Below are positions 19,005-28,743 of a DNA stretch of 64,000 nt, piece by piece. Location: assembly GCA_018645325.1 (NCBI GenBank), contig JABGOU010000009.1:32801-96800 (forward strand). The letters run 5' to 3'. The DNA comes from Desulfobacula sp. Its GTDB lineage: Bacteria; Desulfobacterota; Desulfobacteria; Desulfobacterales; Desulfobacteraceae. Under the pieces are notes generated by a model, which did no database searches, was not told where the DNA came from, and worked only from the letters and a program-made list of their open reading frames with translations. The stretch's first letter is position 1. Each line of letters begins with the position of its first letter. Position numbers and translations under genes: made by a program.

Positions 19005-20207
19005 ATGCCGCATTTAACAATTGAACAGGCTTTAGAAGATATTAAAAATGGTAAAATGGTTATTCTTGTGGATGATGAAGATCGTGAAAATGAAGGCGAT
19101 CTGACCATGGCAGCACAGGCTGTAACCCCGGAAGCCATCAATTTCATGGCGAAATATGGAAGGGGACTGATTTGTCTCTCCCTTGATAACAGCATTGCCG
19201 ACCGTCTGGATTTACCCATGATGGTGGACAATAACACTTCACAATATGGAACAGGATTTACCGTGTCCATTGAAGCAAAAAAAGGAGTTACCACAGGTAT
19301 TTCCGCAGCTGACAGGGCAACAACCATCCTCACTGCGGTTGCAGATGATACTACCCCTGATGATATTGCCAGGCCCGGCCATATTTTTCCTTTGCGGGCC
19401 CGAGATGGCGGTGTCATGGTAAGGATAGGACAGACAGAAGGCTCTGTTGATCTGGCACGACTTTCAGGGATGAAACCTGCAGGTGTGATTTGTGAAATCA
19501 TGGATGATGACGGTACCATGGCAAGAATGCCCTCCCTTGAAATATTTGCAAAAAAACATGGTATCGGTATCTGTACCGTTGCTGAACTTGTAAAATACAG
19601 GCTTAAAACGGAAAGCTTTGTCACAAGAGCGGCCCAGACAATTATACCCACAAGAGTTGGTGGTGAGTTTTCTATCATTGCCTATGAAAATGATATGGAT
19701 AATTTGACCCATATTGCCCTTGTAAAAGGAGAAATTGATCCCGAAAAATCAATCCTGGTAAGGGTTCATTCAGAATGTATGACCGGTGATATTTTTTCTT
19801 CCCTTCGCTGCGACTGCCAGGATCAGCTCCATAGTGCCATGGCTATGATGGAACAAGAGGGCAGTGGGGTTCTTTTATACCTTCGCCAGGAAGGTCGCGG
19901 TATTGGCCTTGTAAATAAGCTAAAAGCCTATGAATATCAGCGCCAGGGAATGGATACTGTTGAAGCCAATGAGAAACTCGGGTTTAAGGCAGACATGAGA
20001 GATTATGGTGTGGGAGCTCAGATACTGGTTGACCTGGGTGTTAAAAAAATGCGGCTTTTGACCAACAATCCTAAAAAAATGATCGGCCTTGAGGGATATG
20101 GACTAAGTGTTGTTGAACAGGTCCCCATTGAAGTTGAAGCTAATTGTCATAACCAGGGATACCTTAAGTGCAAGCAGGCTAAGATGGGTCATTTGCTCAA
20201 CATATAA
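19005..20207 (+). CDS. ribBA: Bifunctional DHBP synthase / GTP cyclohydrolase II RibBA
   Basis: About 400 residues from the ATG at 19005, with TAAGGA seven bases upstream (an in-frame ATG at 18921 inside ribE is rejected). N-terminal RibB has [10 protein letters not shown] and the HIFPLRAR segment; C-terminal RibA has the zinc site SECMTGDIF...LRCDCQD and RQEGRGIGL. It supplies both precursors of riboflavin from ribulose-5-P and GTP. Confidence 0.97.
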   Translation: MPHLTIEQALEDIKNGKMVILVDDEDRENEGDLTMAAQAVTPEAINFMAKYGRGLICLSLDNSIADRLDLPMMVDNNTSQYGTGFTVSIEAKKGVTTGISAADRATTILTAVADDTTPDDIARPGHIFPLRARDGGVMVRIGQTEGSVDLARLSGMKPAGVICEIMDDDGTMARMPSLEIFAKKHGIGICTVAELVKYRLKTESFVTRAAQTIIPTRVGGEFSIIAYENDMDNLTHIALVKGEIDPEKSILVRVHSECMTGDIFSSLRCDCQDQLHSAMAMMEQEGSGVLLYLRQEGRGIGLVNKLKAYEYQRQGMDTVEANEKLGFKADMRDYGVGAQILVDLGVKKMRLLTNNPKKMIGLEGYGLSVVEQVPIEVEANCHNQGYLKCKQAKMGHLLNI

Positions 20208-20255
20208 ATAAAAGGAATTAATTTTAATCATTATTATAATCATGAGGATGTAAAA

Positions 20256-20729
20256 ATGCCAAAAATTATAGAAGCAGGGTTACAGGCCCAGGGGAAGAAA
20301 TTTGGAATCATTGTCTCCCGTTTTAATGATTTTATAACTGCTAAACTGGTAGATGGAGCTCTTGATGGACTGATAAGGAGTGGAGCGGAAGATAAGGACA
20401 TAACTATTTTAAAAGTTCCAGGCGCTTTTGAAATTCCCTTGGCCGCAAAGAAAATGCTGAACCATGGAACCTATGATGCCATTATATGTATAGGGGCTGT
20501 TATTCGTGGAGCCACAAGTCATTATGATTATGTGTGTGCAGAAGTATCCAAGGGTATTGCATCTGTCAGTCTTGAGGCCGACATTCCTGTGATGTTTGGA
20601 ATTCTTACAACGGAAACCATAGAGCAGGCCATTGAAAGGGCAGGAACCAAGGCCGGGAATAAAGGTTTTGATGTGGCCCTGGGCGCTGTTGAAATGGCAA
20701 ATCTTTCCGAAAGTCTTAAAAAAGGTTAA
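20256..20729 (+). CDS. ribH: 6,7-dimethyl-8-ribityllumazine synthase
   Basis: 157 residues. Signatures [23 protein letters not shown] and the [14 protein letters not shown] phosphate/His loop. Condenses the RibD and RibB products to lumazine, forming the icosahedral or pentameric shell of the family. Confidence 0.97.
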   Translation: MPKIIEAGLQAQGKKFGIIVSRFNDFITAKLVDGALDGLIRSGAEDKDITILKVPGAFEIPLAAKKMLNHGTYDAIICIGAVIRGATSHYDYVCAEVSKGIASVSLEADIPVMFGILTTETIEQAIERAGTKAGNKGFDVALGAVEMANLSESLKKG

Positions 20730-20737
20730 ATAATATT

Positions 20738-21154
20738 ATGGGTGACCGCAGGCAGGCGAGAGAACTTGCACTTCAGGCTCTTTTTTTCTTTGATATTGAG
20801 AAATCTGATCCAGAACAAAGTTTGGAATTATTTTGTGAGGAAAATGAAGAAAAGCTTATTGAGGCTGTAAAACCATTTTTTCTGGATCTGGTTAAAGGGG
20901 TTTTGGAAAATAGTTCTCAGATAGATGCATTGTTAAATAAATATTCAAAAAACTGGAAAATTTCCAGAATGCCTGTGGTGGACAGAAATATCATGCGGGT
21001 GGCAATATTTGAATTTTTAAAATGCCCTGATATACCTACCAGTGTCACCATAAATGAAGCGGTTGAAATTGGTAAAAATTATGGAACAAGGGATTCCGGG
21101 GCGTTTATCAACGGTGTGTTGGATCGTATTAGATCCCTTGAAGGTTTTAAATAG
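20738..21154 (+). CDS. nusB: Transcription antitermination factor NusB
   Basis: 138 residues, all-helical. RRQARELALQALF at the start and the C-terminal INEAVEIGKNYG...FINGVLDRI stretch are diagnostic. Binds boxA RNA with S10 in rRNA antitermination. The ribH-nusB pairing is widely conserved. Confidence 0.97.
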   Translation: MGDRRQARELALQALFFFDIEKSDPEQSLELFCEENEEKLIEAVKPFFLDLVKGVLENSSQIDALLNKYSKNWKISRMPVVDRNIMRVAIFEFLKCPDIPTSVTINEAVEIGKNYGTRDSGAFINGVLDRIRSLEGFK

Positions 21155-21163
21155 GAGATTATT

Positions 21164-21784
21164 TTGATTATAAAGAAACTTGAGGTTGGTCCGATTATGG
21201 CCAATTGTTTTATTTTAGGTTGTGAATCAACAAAAGAAGCTGTTGTTATTGATCCGGGAGATGATTCAGACCGAATCCTGATGGAGCTGGCTAAATCTGA
21301 ATTAAATGTAAAATACCTGATTAACACCCACGGTCATTTTGACCATGTGGGTGCCAATAAAAGAATGAAAGAAGTAACAGGGGCAAAGCTTGCTATTCAT
21401 CCCGAGGATGAACCCATGTTCAAAGAACTTTCACATTCTGCATCAATGTTTGGACTAACGGCCCAGAATTCACCTCCGGCAGATATTTTATTAAAACATG
21501 GGGATGAAATAAGTTTTGGTGAGATTAATTTAAAGGTGATCCACACGCCCGGTCATTCAAAAGGAGGCATTTGCCTTTATACCAAAGGCCACCTTTTTTC
21601 CGGAGATACATTGTTTGCAGGATCCATCGGAAGGACGGATCTTCCAGGGGGTGATTATGATACTTTGATTTCAAGTATAAAGAATAACTTGTTATCCCTG
21701 GATGATAAAACAATTGTATATACGGGTCATGGCCCGGAAACAACATTAGGTGATGAAAGGAGAAGCAATCCTTTCTTGAGATGA
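21164..21784 (+). CDS. Metallo-beta-lactamase hydrolase (glyoxalase II-like)
   Basis: 206 residues. TTG start at 21164 with AGGAG six bases upstream. Metal motif THGHFDHVG, then HTPGHSKGG and FSGDTLFAGSIGRTDLPGG, and a final GHGPETTLGDE. These match the short glyoxalase II/YcbL-type group that hydrolyses thioesters such as S-lactoylglutathione; glutathione use in this lineage is uncertain. Its stop codon overlaps an in-frame ATG (ATGA at 21781) of the DUF1573 reading frame. Confidence 0.88.
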   Translation: MIIKKLEVGPIMANCFILGCESTKEAVVIDPGDDSDRILMELAKSELNVKYLINTHGHFDHVGANKRMKEVTGAKLAIHPEDEPMFKELSHSASMFGLTAQNSPPADILLKHGDEISFGEINLKVIHTPGHSKGGICLYTKGHLFSGDTLFAGSIGRTDLPGGDYDTLISSIKNNLLSLDDKTIVYTGHGPETTLGDERRSNPFLR

Positions 21785-21933
21785 ATGACCTTTTGATGGA
21801 TGGATTGTTAAAACAGCTGCCCTTTGTAAAAGTGGTTCATCAGGAAACTATTGAACTTGATCGATCATTTGAGCAGGTGGCTGCATCATTTGCCAATGAG
21901 TTACTATTAAATGTTATGGGGAAAAAAAGAATT

Positions 21934-22635
21934 ATGAAAAAGAACATCACCCTTATTGCCATCTTAATTGCATTGTTTTTTATGCCCCAGAATGGTCTGG
22001 CCCAACCCAAAATTTTGATTGATATGCCTGTATTTAACTTTGAATTAATTCCAGAGGGAGTTTCCATTGCCCATGAATTTAAAATTAAAAATATTGGGGA
22101 TACACTTTTGCATATTAATGATGTCCTGCCTCCCTGAGGGTGCGACAAGCACTCCTTTGACAGGCAAATTCCTCCGGGTGGGGAAGGTAAAATCAAGCTT
22201 AGTTTTAAAACTGATGGGTATGGCGGAAAGACCATGAAAAAAGTGATTCAGGTCAAGACCGATGATCCCGGGAAAAAAAAATTCCATCTGGTTGTCACAG
22301 GGCCTGTTGAAAAAATTGTGGATATTCTCCCTGGATCTGTTTTTCTTAAAGGTGTTCCAGGTGATACTTTAGAGACGGTAGTCAATATAATTCCTGTTGA
22401 AAAGTATTCGTTTTCAATACTGGGAATGGAGCAAAAGGGTAATACGGGAATTCATCTTAAGCTTATTGAATCAAAAGCGGGTAAGAAATCCTGGCAGGTC
22501 AAGATCAAATGCACATCAGACAAGGCGCAGAATCTGTATGATATAGTGACCCTTAAAACAGACAGCCTGTACAAACCAAAATTGATCATAAGAGTACATG
22601 CCATTTTTATTGAAAAAAAGGCACTGAAATCCTAA
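21934..22635 (+). CDS. DUF1573 exported protein with in-frame TGA read as selenocysteine
   Basis: Two open stretches in one frame are separated only by TGA at 22135-22137. Read through as Sec (codon 68 from the ATG at 21934) they give a 233-residue protein: signal peptide (MKKNITLIAILIALFF), then an Ig-like DUF1573 domain. The family motif PSCGC reads PPUGC here, followed by the expected PPGGEGKIKLSF stretch, so the TGA replaces the first conserved Cys of the CGC motif. A second Ig-like region fills the C-terminus. A weak hairpin with GG in its loop lies at 22156-22168. The frame is also open back to ATG 21781, coupled to the previous gene, but the signal peptide favours 21934. Likely periplasmic; function unknown. 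A nonsense mutation is the alternative. Confidence 0.75.
22135..22168 (+). promoter_or_regulatory. Candidate selenocysteine codon and SECIS-like hairpin (DUF1573 gene)
   Basis: TGA at 22135-22137. Short stem TTTG (22156-22159) / CAAA (22165-22168) around loop ACAGG. The loop GG lies 28-29 bases after the T of TGA, within the range of bacterial SECIS loops. A second, stronger hairpin right after the TGA (GTGC / GCAC, loop GACAA) competes. Weaker than the hdrA and mvhD elements. Confidence 0.45.
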
Positions 22636-22664
22636 TTTGAACATTTTTTTAAGAAAATTTATAT

Positions 22665-23297
22665 ATGGATATTTTAAAAATAAAAGCAGTTGTGTTTGAC
22701 TGTGACGGTGTAATGTTTGACACAGCCCTGGCCAACAGGAAATATTATGATGAAGTACTCCAGATATTTGGAAAGCCACGGCTTAATGAAGAACAGTTTA
22801 TTAATATTCATATGATGACTATAAGAGGTGCCATTGAGTATCTTTTCCCGGAAATGGATGACCTTTCAAGTGTATATGACAATCTTAAAAATATTGGATA
22901 TAAAAAATTCATTAAATTCATGAGCATGGAAAAAGGGCTCAAAGAGCTTCTTATAAAGCTCAAAGACAAGGGATATATCAGAGGGATCGCTACCAACCGG
23001 ACTAATACCATGGAAAAGGTATTGGAAGACTATGGTCTGGAAGACTATTTCGAAGTAGTAGTTACGGCTGCAAAAGTTAAAAAACCAAAACCTGATCCTG
23101 AACAATTGCTGTTAATAATGGAAAAATTTGAATTGAAACCGGATGAGATTTTTTTTATCGGGGATTCTGATTATGACCAGCAGGCAGCAGTTCGTGCTAA
23201 GGTAAGATTTGCTGCATTTAAAAACCCAGATCTTAAAGCAGAGTTTTACCTAGAATCAATGGATGATATTGCTGAAATTTTCCAGATAAATCAATAA
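22665..23297 (+). CDS. HAD-superfamily phosphatase (phosphoglycolate phosphatase-like)
   Basis: 210 residues. Motif I FDCDGVMFDT, motif II TNRTNT, the Lys of motif III in AKVKKPKPDP, and motif IV GDSDYDQ; an alpha-helical cap sits between I and II. This is the beta-phosphoglucomutase/phosphoglycolate phosphatase subgroup. The substrate cannot be assigned. It lies between the DUF1573 gene and the sat promoter. Confidence 0.88.
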   Translation: MDILKIKAVVFDCDGVMFDTALANRKYYDEVLQIFGKPRLNEEQFINIHMMTIRGAIEYLFPEMDDLSSVYDNLKNIGYKKFIKFMSMEKGLKELLIKLKDKGYIRGIATNRTNTMEKVLEDYGLEDYFEVVVTAAKVKKPKPDPEQLLLIMEKFELKPDEIFFIGDSDYDQQAAVRAKVRFAAFKNPDLKAEFYLESMDDIAEIFQINQ

Positions 23298-23302
23298 AAT
23301 TC

Positions 23303-23318
23303 TTGACAAATTTGTCAA
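23303..23318. promoter_or_regulatory. Perfect 16-bp palindrome over the presumed -35 of sat
   Basis: TTGACAAATTTGTCAA is its own reverse complement. Its left part provides a TTGACA -35; the -10 about 17 bases downstream is weak (TACATC). The TTGAC-N6-GTCAA layout matches the form of CRP/FNR-family sites, including that proposed for HcpR, a regulator tied to sulfate-reduction genes. Overlap with the promoter would suit a repressor, or an activator at an unusual position. Confidence 0.6.
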
Positions 23319-23420
23319 TCATCAATACATCTTACAAGATTTTTTAAGTTGGAATTTTAGATAAATGTTTTGGTAAACATTTATTAAGGCGGTTAAACAT
23401 AAATAAGGAGAATGAAGTAT

Positions 23421-24698
23421 ATGTCTAAATTAGTAGCACCTCATGGTGGAAAAGGACTTGTAATTTGCAAGCTTGAAGGCGCAGAACTTGAAGCAGAACA
23501 GAAAAAAGCCGCAGGGCTTGCCAAGATTGAAATTTCTTCCCAGGTTAAAGGCGACTTGATCATGCTCGGTATCGGCGGTTTCAGTCCGCTTAATGGTTTC
23601 ATGACCAAAGCTGACTGGAAAGGGGTTTGCGCGGATTTCCTTCTTGCTGACGGTACGTTCTGGCCAGTGCCTGTTATGCTGGATGCTGCCAAAGAAGTAG
23701 CAGCAGAGATTAACATCGGTGACGAAGTTGCCCTTGAAAGAAATGGTGAAATTTATGCCACCATGAAAATCGAAGATAAATTTGAAGTGACCGAAGACGA
23801 GAAAAAATGGGAATGCGAAAAAGTTTATAAAGGTCATGGCGAAGAATCAGCAGATGATGTGTTCTGGAAAATTGCCATGGAAGATCACCCAGGTGTTCAG
23901 ATGGTTATGGCCAGAAAAGAAATTTGTCTTGCAGGCCCTGTAAAAGTTCTTTCAGAAGGTGAATTTCCTGAAAAATTCAAAGGTGTTTATCTTACACCCA
24001 CTGAAACCCGTGCCATCTTTGATGAAAGAGGCTGGGCCAATGTTGCTTCCATGCAGCTTAGAAACCCCATGCACCGATCCCATGAACATTTAGCAAAAAT
24101 TGCGGCAGATGTTTGTGATGGTGTATTTATCCATTCACTGGTCGGTTCCTTGAAACCAGGCGATATCCCGGCAGATGTTCGTATTGAATGTATTGACACT
24201 CTGATTAAGGGTTTCTTTGTTCCTGAACATGTTGTCAATGGCGGATATCCCCTTGACATGAGATATGCAGGTCCAAGAGAAGGTCTTCTCCATGCCACTT
24301 TCCGTCAGAACTACGGGGTTAACAGAATGATCATTGGTCGTGACCATGCCGGTGTTGGTGATTTCTATACTCTTTTTGAAGCACAGGAAATTTTTGATAT
24401 CATCCCTGCACCTGAAGGCGAAGGCAAAGCGCTTCTCTGCGAAGCTTTGAAAATCGACTGGACTTTTTACTGCCACAAATGTGACGGCATGGCTTCCATG
24501 AGAACCTGTCCACATGGCAAAGATGACAGGGTTATTCTTTCCGGAACCAAACTGCGCCACGCACTTTCCAACAACGAAGAAGTTGTGGATCATTTTGGCC
24601 GAGAAGAAGTTCTGGTTATCTTAAGAAAATACTATGCATCCCTGACTGAAAAAGTTGAAGTAAAACTCCAGAGTCATGCAGAAGGAAGCAAAATGTAA
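23421..24698 (+). CDS. sat: Dissimilatory ATP sulfurylase
   Basis: About 425 residues from the ATG at 23421 (AAGGAG ten bases upstream; the ATG at 23412 is too close to it). Activates sulfate to APS, the first cytoplasmic step of sulfate respiration. Active-site [12 protein letters not shown] and GRDHAGVG are intact. A CHKCDG...CPHG cysteine cluster near residue 355 fits the metal-binding site of SRB enzymes. It stands alone between a palindromic promoter and a strong terminator, without aprAB or pyrophosphatase next to it. Confidence 0.98.
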   Translation: MSKLVAPHGGKGLVICKLEGAELEAEQKKAAGLAKIEISSQVKGDLIMLGIGGFSPLNGFMTKADWKGVCADFLLADGTFWPVPVMLDAAKEVAAEINIGDEVALERNGEIYATMKIEDKFEVTEDEKKWECEKVYKGHGEESADDVFWKIAMEDHPGVQMVMARKEICLAGPVKVLSEGEFPEKFKGVYLTPTETRAIFDERGWANVASMQLRNPMHRSHEHLAKIAADVCDGVFIHSLVGSLKPGDIPADVRIECIDTLIKGFFVPEHVVNGGYPLDMRYAGPREGLLHATFRQNYGVNRMIIGRDHAGVGDFYTLFEAQEIFDIIPAPEGEGKALLCEALKIDWTFYCHKCDGMASMRTCPHGKDDRVILSGTKLRHALSNNEEVVDHFGREEVLVILRKYYASLTEKVEVKLQSHAEGSKM

Positions 24699-24742
24699 TT
24701 TAAGTCTTTTTAAAGACCATTATATTTTTCGAGTATAAAATT

Positions 24743-24782
24743 AAGCGGGCTGTGTTTTGATGCAAAGACAGCCCGCTTTTTT
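24743..24782 (+). terminator. Rho-independent terminator of sat
   Basis: Eleven-base stem AAGCGGGCTGT (24743-24753) / ACAGCCCGCTT (24768-24778) followed by a T-run. Confidence 0.93.
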
Positions 24783-25007
24783 ATGGTCAATTCAGCATTG
24801 ATTAATTTCTTTTATAAAAACCTATAGCAGTACCTACAATAGAGTTTCTAAAAATATGATAGATTAAGATCGCCTTTGAGCAACATCGATGATGTTGGTA
24901 TCAAGAACTTTTAATCACGCATGATAGAAAGTGGTACGCTAGTATCGGAACATATTTATGAGATTTGCTATAATCCAGGGAATAACCAGGTTTTTTTCAG
25001 GACAAAA
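24783..25007. other. Non-coding spacer between two terminators
   Basis: About 225 bases of AT-rich sequence between the sat terminator and the terminator of the PEP-CTERM gene. I see no gene of useful length or recognisable RNA here. Confidence 0.5.
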
Positions 25008-25039
25008 AAAAGGCAGGATGAATTTTCATCCTGCCTTTT
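25008..25039. terminator. Near-perfect bidirectional terminator hairpin
   Basis: Fifteen-base arms AAAAGGCAGGATGAA / TTCATCCTGCCTTTT with a 2-base loop, ending in T on both strands. Serves the minus-strand PEP-CTERM gene. A short tandem repeat of GTTAAA units follows (25041-25060). Confidence 0.88.
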
Positions 25040-25071
25040 AAAGTTAAAGTTAAAGTTAAATTAAGATTAGA

Positions 25072-25647
25072 TTATTTCTTTTTTGTTTTCCTTCCAATTC
25101 CTGCAATTCCCAAAAGACCGATTCCAAAAAGGATCATGGTGGCGGGTTCTGGAACAGGTGAACTCACATTGAATGCTGTGATATGGCTGACTTTACCGAT
25201 ATTGATGTCTTTCTCGTCCGCACCAAAATTTTCTAAATCGATTACAGCCCATGACAGATCATCCAGGTTGCTGAACAGGAAATTTGTATAGTTGATTTTT
25301 ACATTTCCCGTCTTGATCATATAGTATTCTGGAGAATTCTTCAATTGACTCGCATATTCGGTCCCAGTCGCAGGATCAGTATCAGTCAGGGTCCAGTCAA
25401 AGTCAATGTCAATTTTATAACTAAAGGTCACATCAAAACCAAGTACTTTTTTTACCCAGGCTGTTTCTGTGTCAGGCTTGCTGTCTGAAAGGTCTGCCTT
25501 GTAAAGCAGCTTATCAACACTTCCCACATCAGTTGTACCGTTTATGGTTAACGAAAAAGCCTGCAGGGTAAAACAAAGGCTGATGACAAGACAGGTGACA
25601 AGACAGGTGATGGCAAGGCAGGTTCTTTTATATAATTGATTTTTCAT
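25072..25647 (-). CDS. PEP-CTERM sorting-domain protein
   Basis: 191 residues. Signal peptide (about 1-32), a mature beta-rich domain with no recognised family, and a C-terminal PEP-CTERM tag: VPEPATMILFGIG, a hydrophobic helix and the basic tail GRKTKKK. Such proteins are processed by an exosortase and usually end up at the cell surface or in extracellular polymer. No exosortase or polysaccharide locus is in the window, so the gene is an orphan target with its own terminator. Confidence 0.85.
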   Translation of the reverse strand: MKNQLYKRTCLAITCLVTCLVISLCFTLQAFSLTINGTTDVGSVDKLLYKADLSDSKPDTETAWVKKVLGFDVTFSYKIDIDFDWTLTDTDPATGTEYASQLKNSPEYYMIKTGNVKINYTNFLFSNLDDLSWAVIDLENFGADEKDINIGKVSHITAFNVSSPVPEPATMILFGIGLLGIAGIGRKTKKK

Positions 25648-25915
25648 TTAAGTTTACTCCATTTTAAATAAAGCGTGATTGCTGTTGTATAAAGTTTAAA
25701 TTATTATAGAGCAATATTGATGCCATGCTTTAATATCTGGCCCTTAATAAAAGGAAAAACCTTGTTTAAGCCGCTATTCCTGACTAAAACAGGTTACAGC
25801 CTTGGTGTAAATTATAAATTTTATTATTGTTGTGAAAAGATCCGGTAAAGAATTACACAGATTATGGGTAAAAATTTACATAAATTATAGGTAAATTATT
25901 TTTGTCACGGTTTTT

Positions 25916-26779
25916 TTATTCCCGGTTCAATTTAAGAATCAAGTCATACACTTTTTTTTTTGACAATTTGAATTCGCCTGAAATCTGTCTGGCTAAATCT
26001 GAAGTTCCAAGATCCGTGGTTGCAAGCCTTTTGCAGACGATATTTTCAAGTTGCCCTTTATCAATGGGTTTTTCTTCCAATTGACCTTGAACAAATAGAG
26101 AACATTCTCCTTTAATGACTTCTTTTTCTTCAAGCGCTTTAAGGATCTCAGACAGGCTGCCCCGGATATACTCTTCGTGGAGTTTGGTGATCTCCCTTGC
26201 AAGGCAGGCGTTTCGATCTCCAAGAATTTTAAGTATATTTTCAATAAGGAGTTTAATCCGCCTTGGAGATTCATAAATGATGAGGGTTGCACTTTGATTT
26301 ACTATCGCTTCAAGTGCCTGGTTTTGCTTTTGCTGTTTTTTAGGTAAAAACCCCAGGAATAGAAAAGAATCGGTTGGAAGCCCTGATACGCTTAATCCTG
26401 CAATGGCAGCACTGCATCCTGGAATGGGAATGATGGACAGGTTTTCTTTGGCAACTGCTGCGACAAGTTTATATCCTGGATCTGAAATAGATGGTGTGCC
26501 GGCATCAGAGATCAGGGCAATATCAAGGCCTTTTTTTAACTGGGCAATGAACTGGGGTGTTCTATTTATTTCATTGTGCTCATGGCAGGATACAAGTTTT
26601 GTATCGATCCCATAATGGGAAAGCAGTTTTCTAGAGTGCCGGGTATCTTCTGCTGCTATAAGATCTACCTGTTTTAAGCGCTTTACGGCCCTGAATGTGA
26701 TGTCTTCGAGGTTCCCCACAGGTGTTGCAACAATATACAGGGTGCCAACGGAATTTGGGGTATCTATTTCAACGACCAT
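25916..26779 (-). CDS. rsmI: 16S rRNA (cytidine-1402-2'-O)-methyltransferase
   Basis: 287 residues, tetrapyrrole-methylase fold. GTLYIVATPVGNLEDIT and the AEDTRHSRKLL and SDAGTPSISDPG motifs are diagnostic. Methylates C1402 of 16S rRNA. Last gene of the minus-strand ribosome run beginning with ffh. Confidence 0.97.
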   Translation of the reverse strand: MVVEIDTPNSVGTLYIVATPVGNLEDITFRAVKRLKQVDLIAAEDTRHSRKLLSHYGIDTKLVSCHEHNEINRTPQFIAQLKKGLDIALISDAGTPSISDPGYKLVAAVAKENLSIIPIPGCSAAIAGLSVSGLPTDSFLFLGFLPKKQQKQNQALEAIVNQSATLIIYESPRRIKLLIENILKILGDRNACLAREITKLHEEYIRGSLSEILKALEEKEVIKGECSLFVQGQLEEKPIDKGQLENIVCKRLATTDLGTSDLARQISGEFKLSKKKVYDLILKLNRE

Positions 26780-26793
26780 TGTTAATAACCCGT

Positions 26794-27159
26794 TTAATAT
26801 TTTTGGAAAGCATTCTTAATTAAATGAATGTCAAAGCTGCCATTTTTTTCTATAACTTCAATCACATCAAATCTCATCCTGGAATTGAATAGCTTTTTTT
26901 CTTTTAGATAAAAAGAGGCACCCAGGATAATTTTTTTTTGTTTTGAATAAGTGATTGATTCTTTTGGCAGCCCTTTTTTAAGGCTGCGTCTTGTTTTAAC
27001 TTCAATAAAACACAGGCAGTCTCTGTCTTTGGCAATAATGTCTATTTCAGCTATTTTCGTTCTATAATTGGTCTCAAGAATGGTAAACCCGCGAGTTTGT
27101 ATAAAGGATAGGGCTGCTTTTTCACCGCGATGTCCCAGGTTTTTTCGATCATCTGTCAT
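26794..27159 (-). CDS. YraN/UPF0102 nuclease-fold protein
   Basis: 121 residues. GEKAALSFIQTRGF, the IAEIDIIAKD segment and FIEVKTRRS give the restriction-endonuclease-like core (D, E-x-K). Often next to rnhB, as here, with an 11-base overlap. The function is not settled. Confidence 0.93.
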   Translation of the reverse strand: MTDDRKNLGHRGEKAALSFIQTRGFTILETNYRTKIAEIDIIAKDRDCLCFIEVKTRRSLKKGLPKESITYSKQKKIILGASFYLKEKKLFNSRMRFDVIEVIEKNGSFDIHLIKNAFQKY

Positions 27160-27799
27160 TTATCATCTCTCTTACCCCTTTAAAAGTACTCCTGTGAACA
27201 GGGCAGGGACCGTGTTTTAATATGGCTTCCCTGTGGGCTTTGGTGGGATAACCTTTGTGCTGGATAAAATTGTAGTGGGGATATTTTTCATGAAGTTTCG
27301 TCATTATGGCATCTCTTGTGACCTTTGCAATAATAGAGGCGGCAGCAATGGAAATGCTTCTGGAATCTCCTTTGATTAAAGCTGCCTGGTCAATGTCCAT
27401 GTCTATGGGAAATTTGCCGTCAATAAGAAGAAAATCCGGCACAGGGAAATCAGGTGGGATTGAAAGATTTTCAACGGCCCGTTTCATGGAGAGCAGGGAT
27501 GCCTGAAGAATGTTAATTTGATCTATCTCATTGTGTGAGGCAATACCTGTAGCAACCGCAATTGCCTTTTCCCTGATAACAGGAAAGAGATCATTTCTTT
27601 TCTTTTCCGACAGCTTCTTGGAGTCATTAACCCCGGTACAGACAAAATCCCGGGGCAGGATCACGGCAGCAGAGACGACAGGACCGGCAAGGGGTCCCCT
27701 GCCGGCCTCATCAACACCTGCTATTATTTTATACCCGCGGGTTCTTGCCTTGTGTTCAAACTGCCACATCAGCAAACCCGATAAGGGATTTTTATGCAA
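27149..27799 (-). CDS. rnhB: Ribonuclease HII
   Basis: 216 residues. [13 protein letters not shown] holds the first two acidic metal ligands; further catalytic residues lie in LIDG and SIIAKVTRD. Removes RNA from RNA-DNA hybrids and single ribonucleotides. Overlaps the end of rplS by 8 bases. Confidence 0.97.
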   Translation of the reverse strand: MHKNPLSGLLMWQFEHKARTRGYKIIAGVDEAGRGPLAGPVVSAAVILPRDFVCTGVNDSKKLSEKKRNDLFPVIREKAIAVATGIASHNEIDQINILQASLLSMKRAVENLSIPPDFPVPDFLLIDGKFPIDMDIDQAALIKGDSRSISIAAASIIAKVTRDAIMTKLHEKYPHYNFIQHKGYPTKAHREAILKHGPCPVHRSTFKGVREMINDR

Positions 27800-28142
27800 A
27801 CCGTTTTTCTTTAATCCTTGCAGCTTTTCCTCTAAGATTTCTAAGATAATAGAGTTTGGATCTTCTAACTCTTCCTTTTGTTACCACTTCAATTCTATCA
27901 AGGGCAGGGGAAAAAAGCGGAAATATTCTTTCAACGCCAATACCGCCGGAAATTTTTCTTACCGTAAAACGGGCACTTGCATATCCTTTGGTTTTTTTAA
28001 TTACCACACCCTGGAATATCTGAATACGCTCTTTTTCACCCTCTTTGATTTTTACATGTACTTTTACAGTATCACCTGAATCAAATGCAGGGATATCAAG
28101 ACGTAATTGTTCTCTTTCCAGTTTTTCAATTATATTACTCAT
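27792..28142 (-). CDS. rplS: 50S ribosomal protein L19
   Basis: 116 residues from the ATG at 28142, which has a perfect AGGAGG just upstream. An earlier in-frame ATG at 28190 would add 16 residues and is rejected. The motifs [21 protein letters not shown] and RRSKLYYLR identify bL19. Confidence 0.97.
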   Translation of the reverse strand: MSNIIEKLEREQLRLDIPAFDSGDTVKVHVKIKEGEKERIQIFQGVVIKKTKGYASARFTVRKISGGIGVERIFPLFSPALDRIEVVTKGRVRRSKLYYLRNLRGKAARIKEKRFA

Positions 28143-28179
28143 GTTTCCTCCTAATAGTCTTTCCTTTTGGCAAAGGGCC

Positions 28180-28743
28180 TTATCTGCCATTTATAATTCT
28201 GTCTAAATAAATTGATGCAGCAGACCTGACAGAAAGGTGATTGTAATCAGTATTCCCAAAAATCGGGTCTAAAGTAAAATCACAAATATCAATCAATTCA
28301 TCTGCCAGTCCCCATGCCGTTCCAAAAATAATGACATGGGAAGCTTTATTATCAAGTTTTTGCTTTAACACTTCTATTGTTATTGAACCGGTTGTCTTTT
28401 TTGCACTCGTGGCAATGGTCACCACCGGTTCTTTTCTTTCCTGTTCAATTGAGGAGACTGCATCCTCAAATGTCTTGCTTACCTGAATGAGTTCCAGGGC
28501 TTTTTTTCTGAACGGATTCAGTTTTCCGCCAACTCCTTTTGTCCAGTGCTCAATAACCTTACTGGCCAGTATCGCCTGGTCTTCATAAGGGGTTATAACA
28601 TAAAACCCTCTTACACCAAAGGTGATGGATGCCCTTGCAATATCATGCAGATCTATGGTTGTCAGGGCTGATCCAATGGGTTGATTTTTCTTGTTTATCA
28701 CAGGAAAATGGATTAATGCCACGTAAAGATTATTCTCTAGCAA
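28180..28743 (-). CDS. SPOUT-type RNA methyltransferase (PF09936-like)
   Basis: 187 residues. [13 protein letters not shown] at the start and the C-terminal [13 protein letters not shown] / [14 protein letters not shown] knot region match the SAM-dependent RNA methyltransferase family often encoded between trmD and rplS in Deltaproteobacteria and Thermotogae. The RNA target is unknown. Start overlaps the end of trmD by 14 bases. Confidence 0.88.
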   Translation of the reverse strand: MLENNLYVALIHFPVINKKNQPIGSALTTIDLHDIARASITFGVRGFYVITPYEDQAILASKVIEHWTKGVGGKLNPFRKKALELIQVSKTFEDAVSSIEQERKEPVVTIATSAKKTTGSITIEVLKQKLDNKASHVIIFGTAWGLADELIDICDFTLDPIFGNTDYNHLSVRSAASIYLDRIINGR

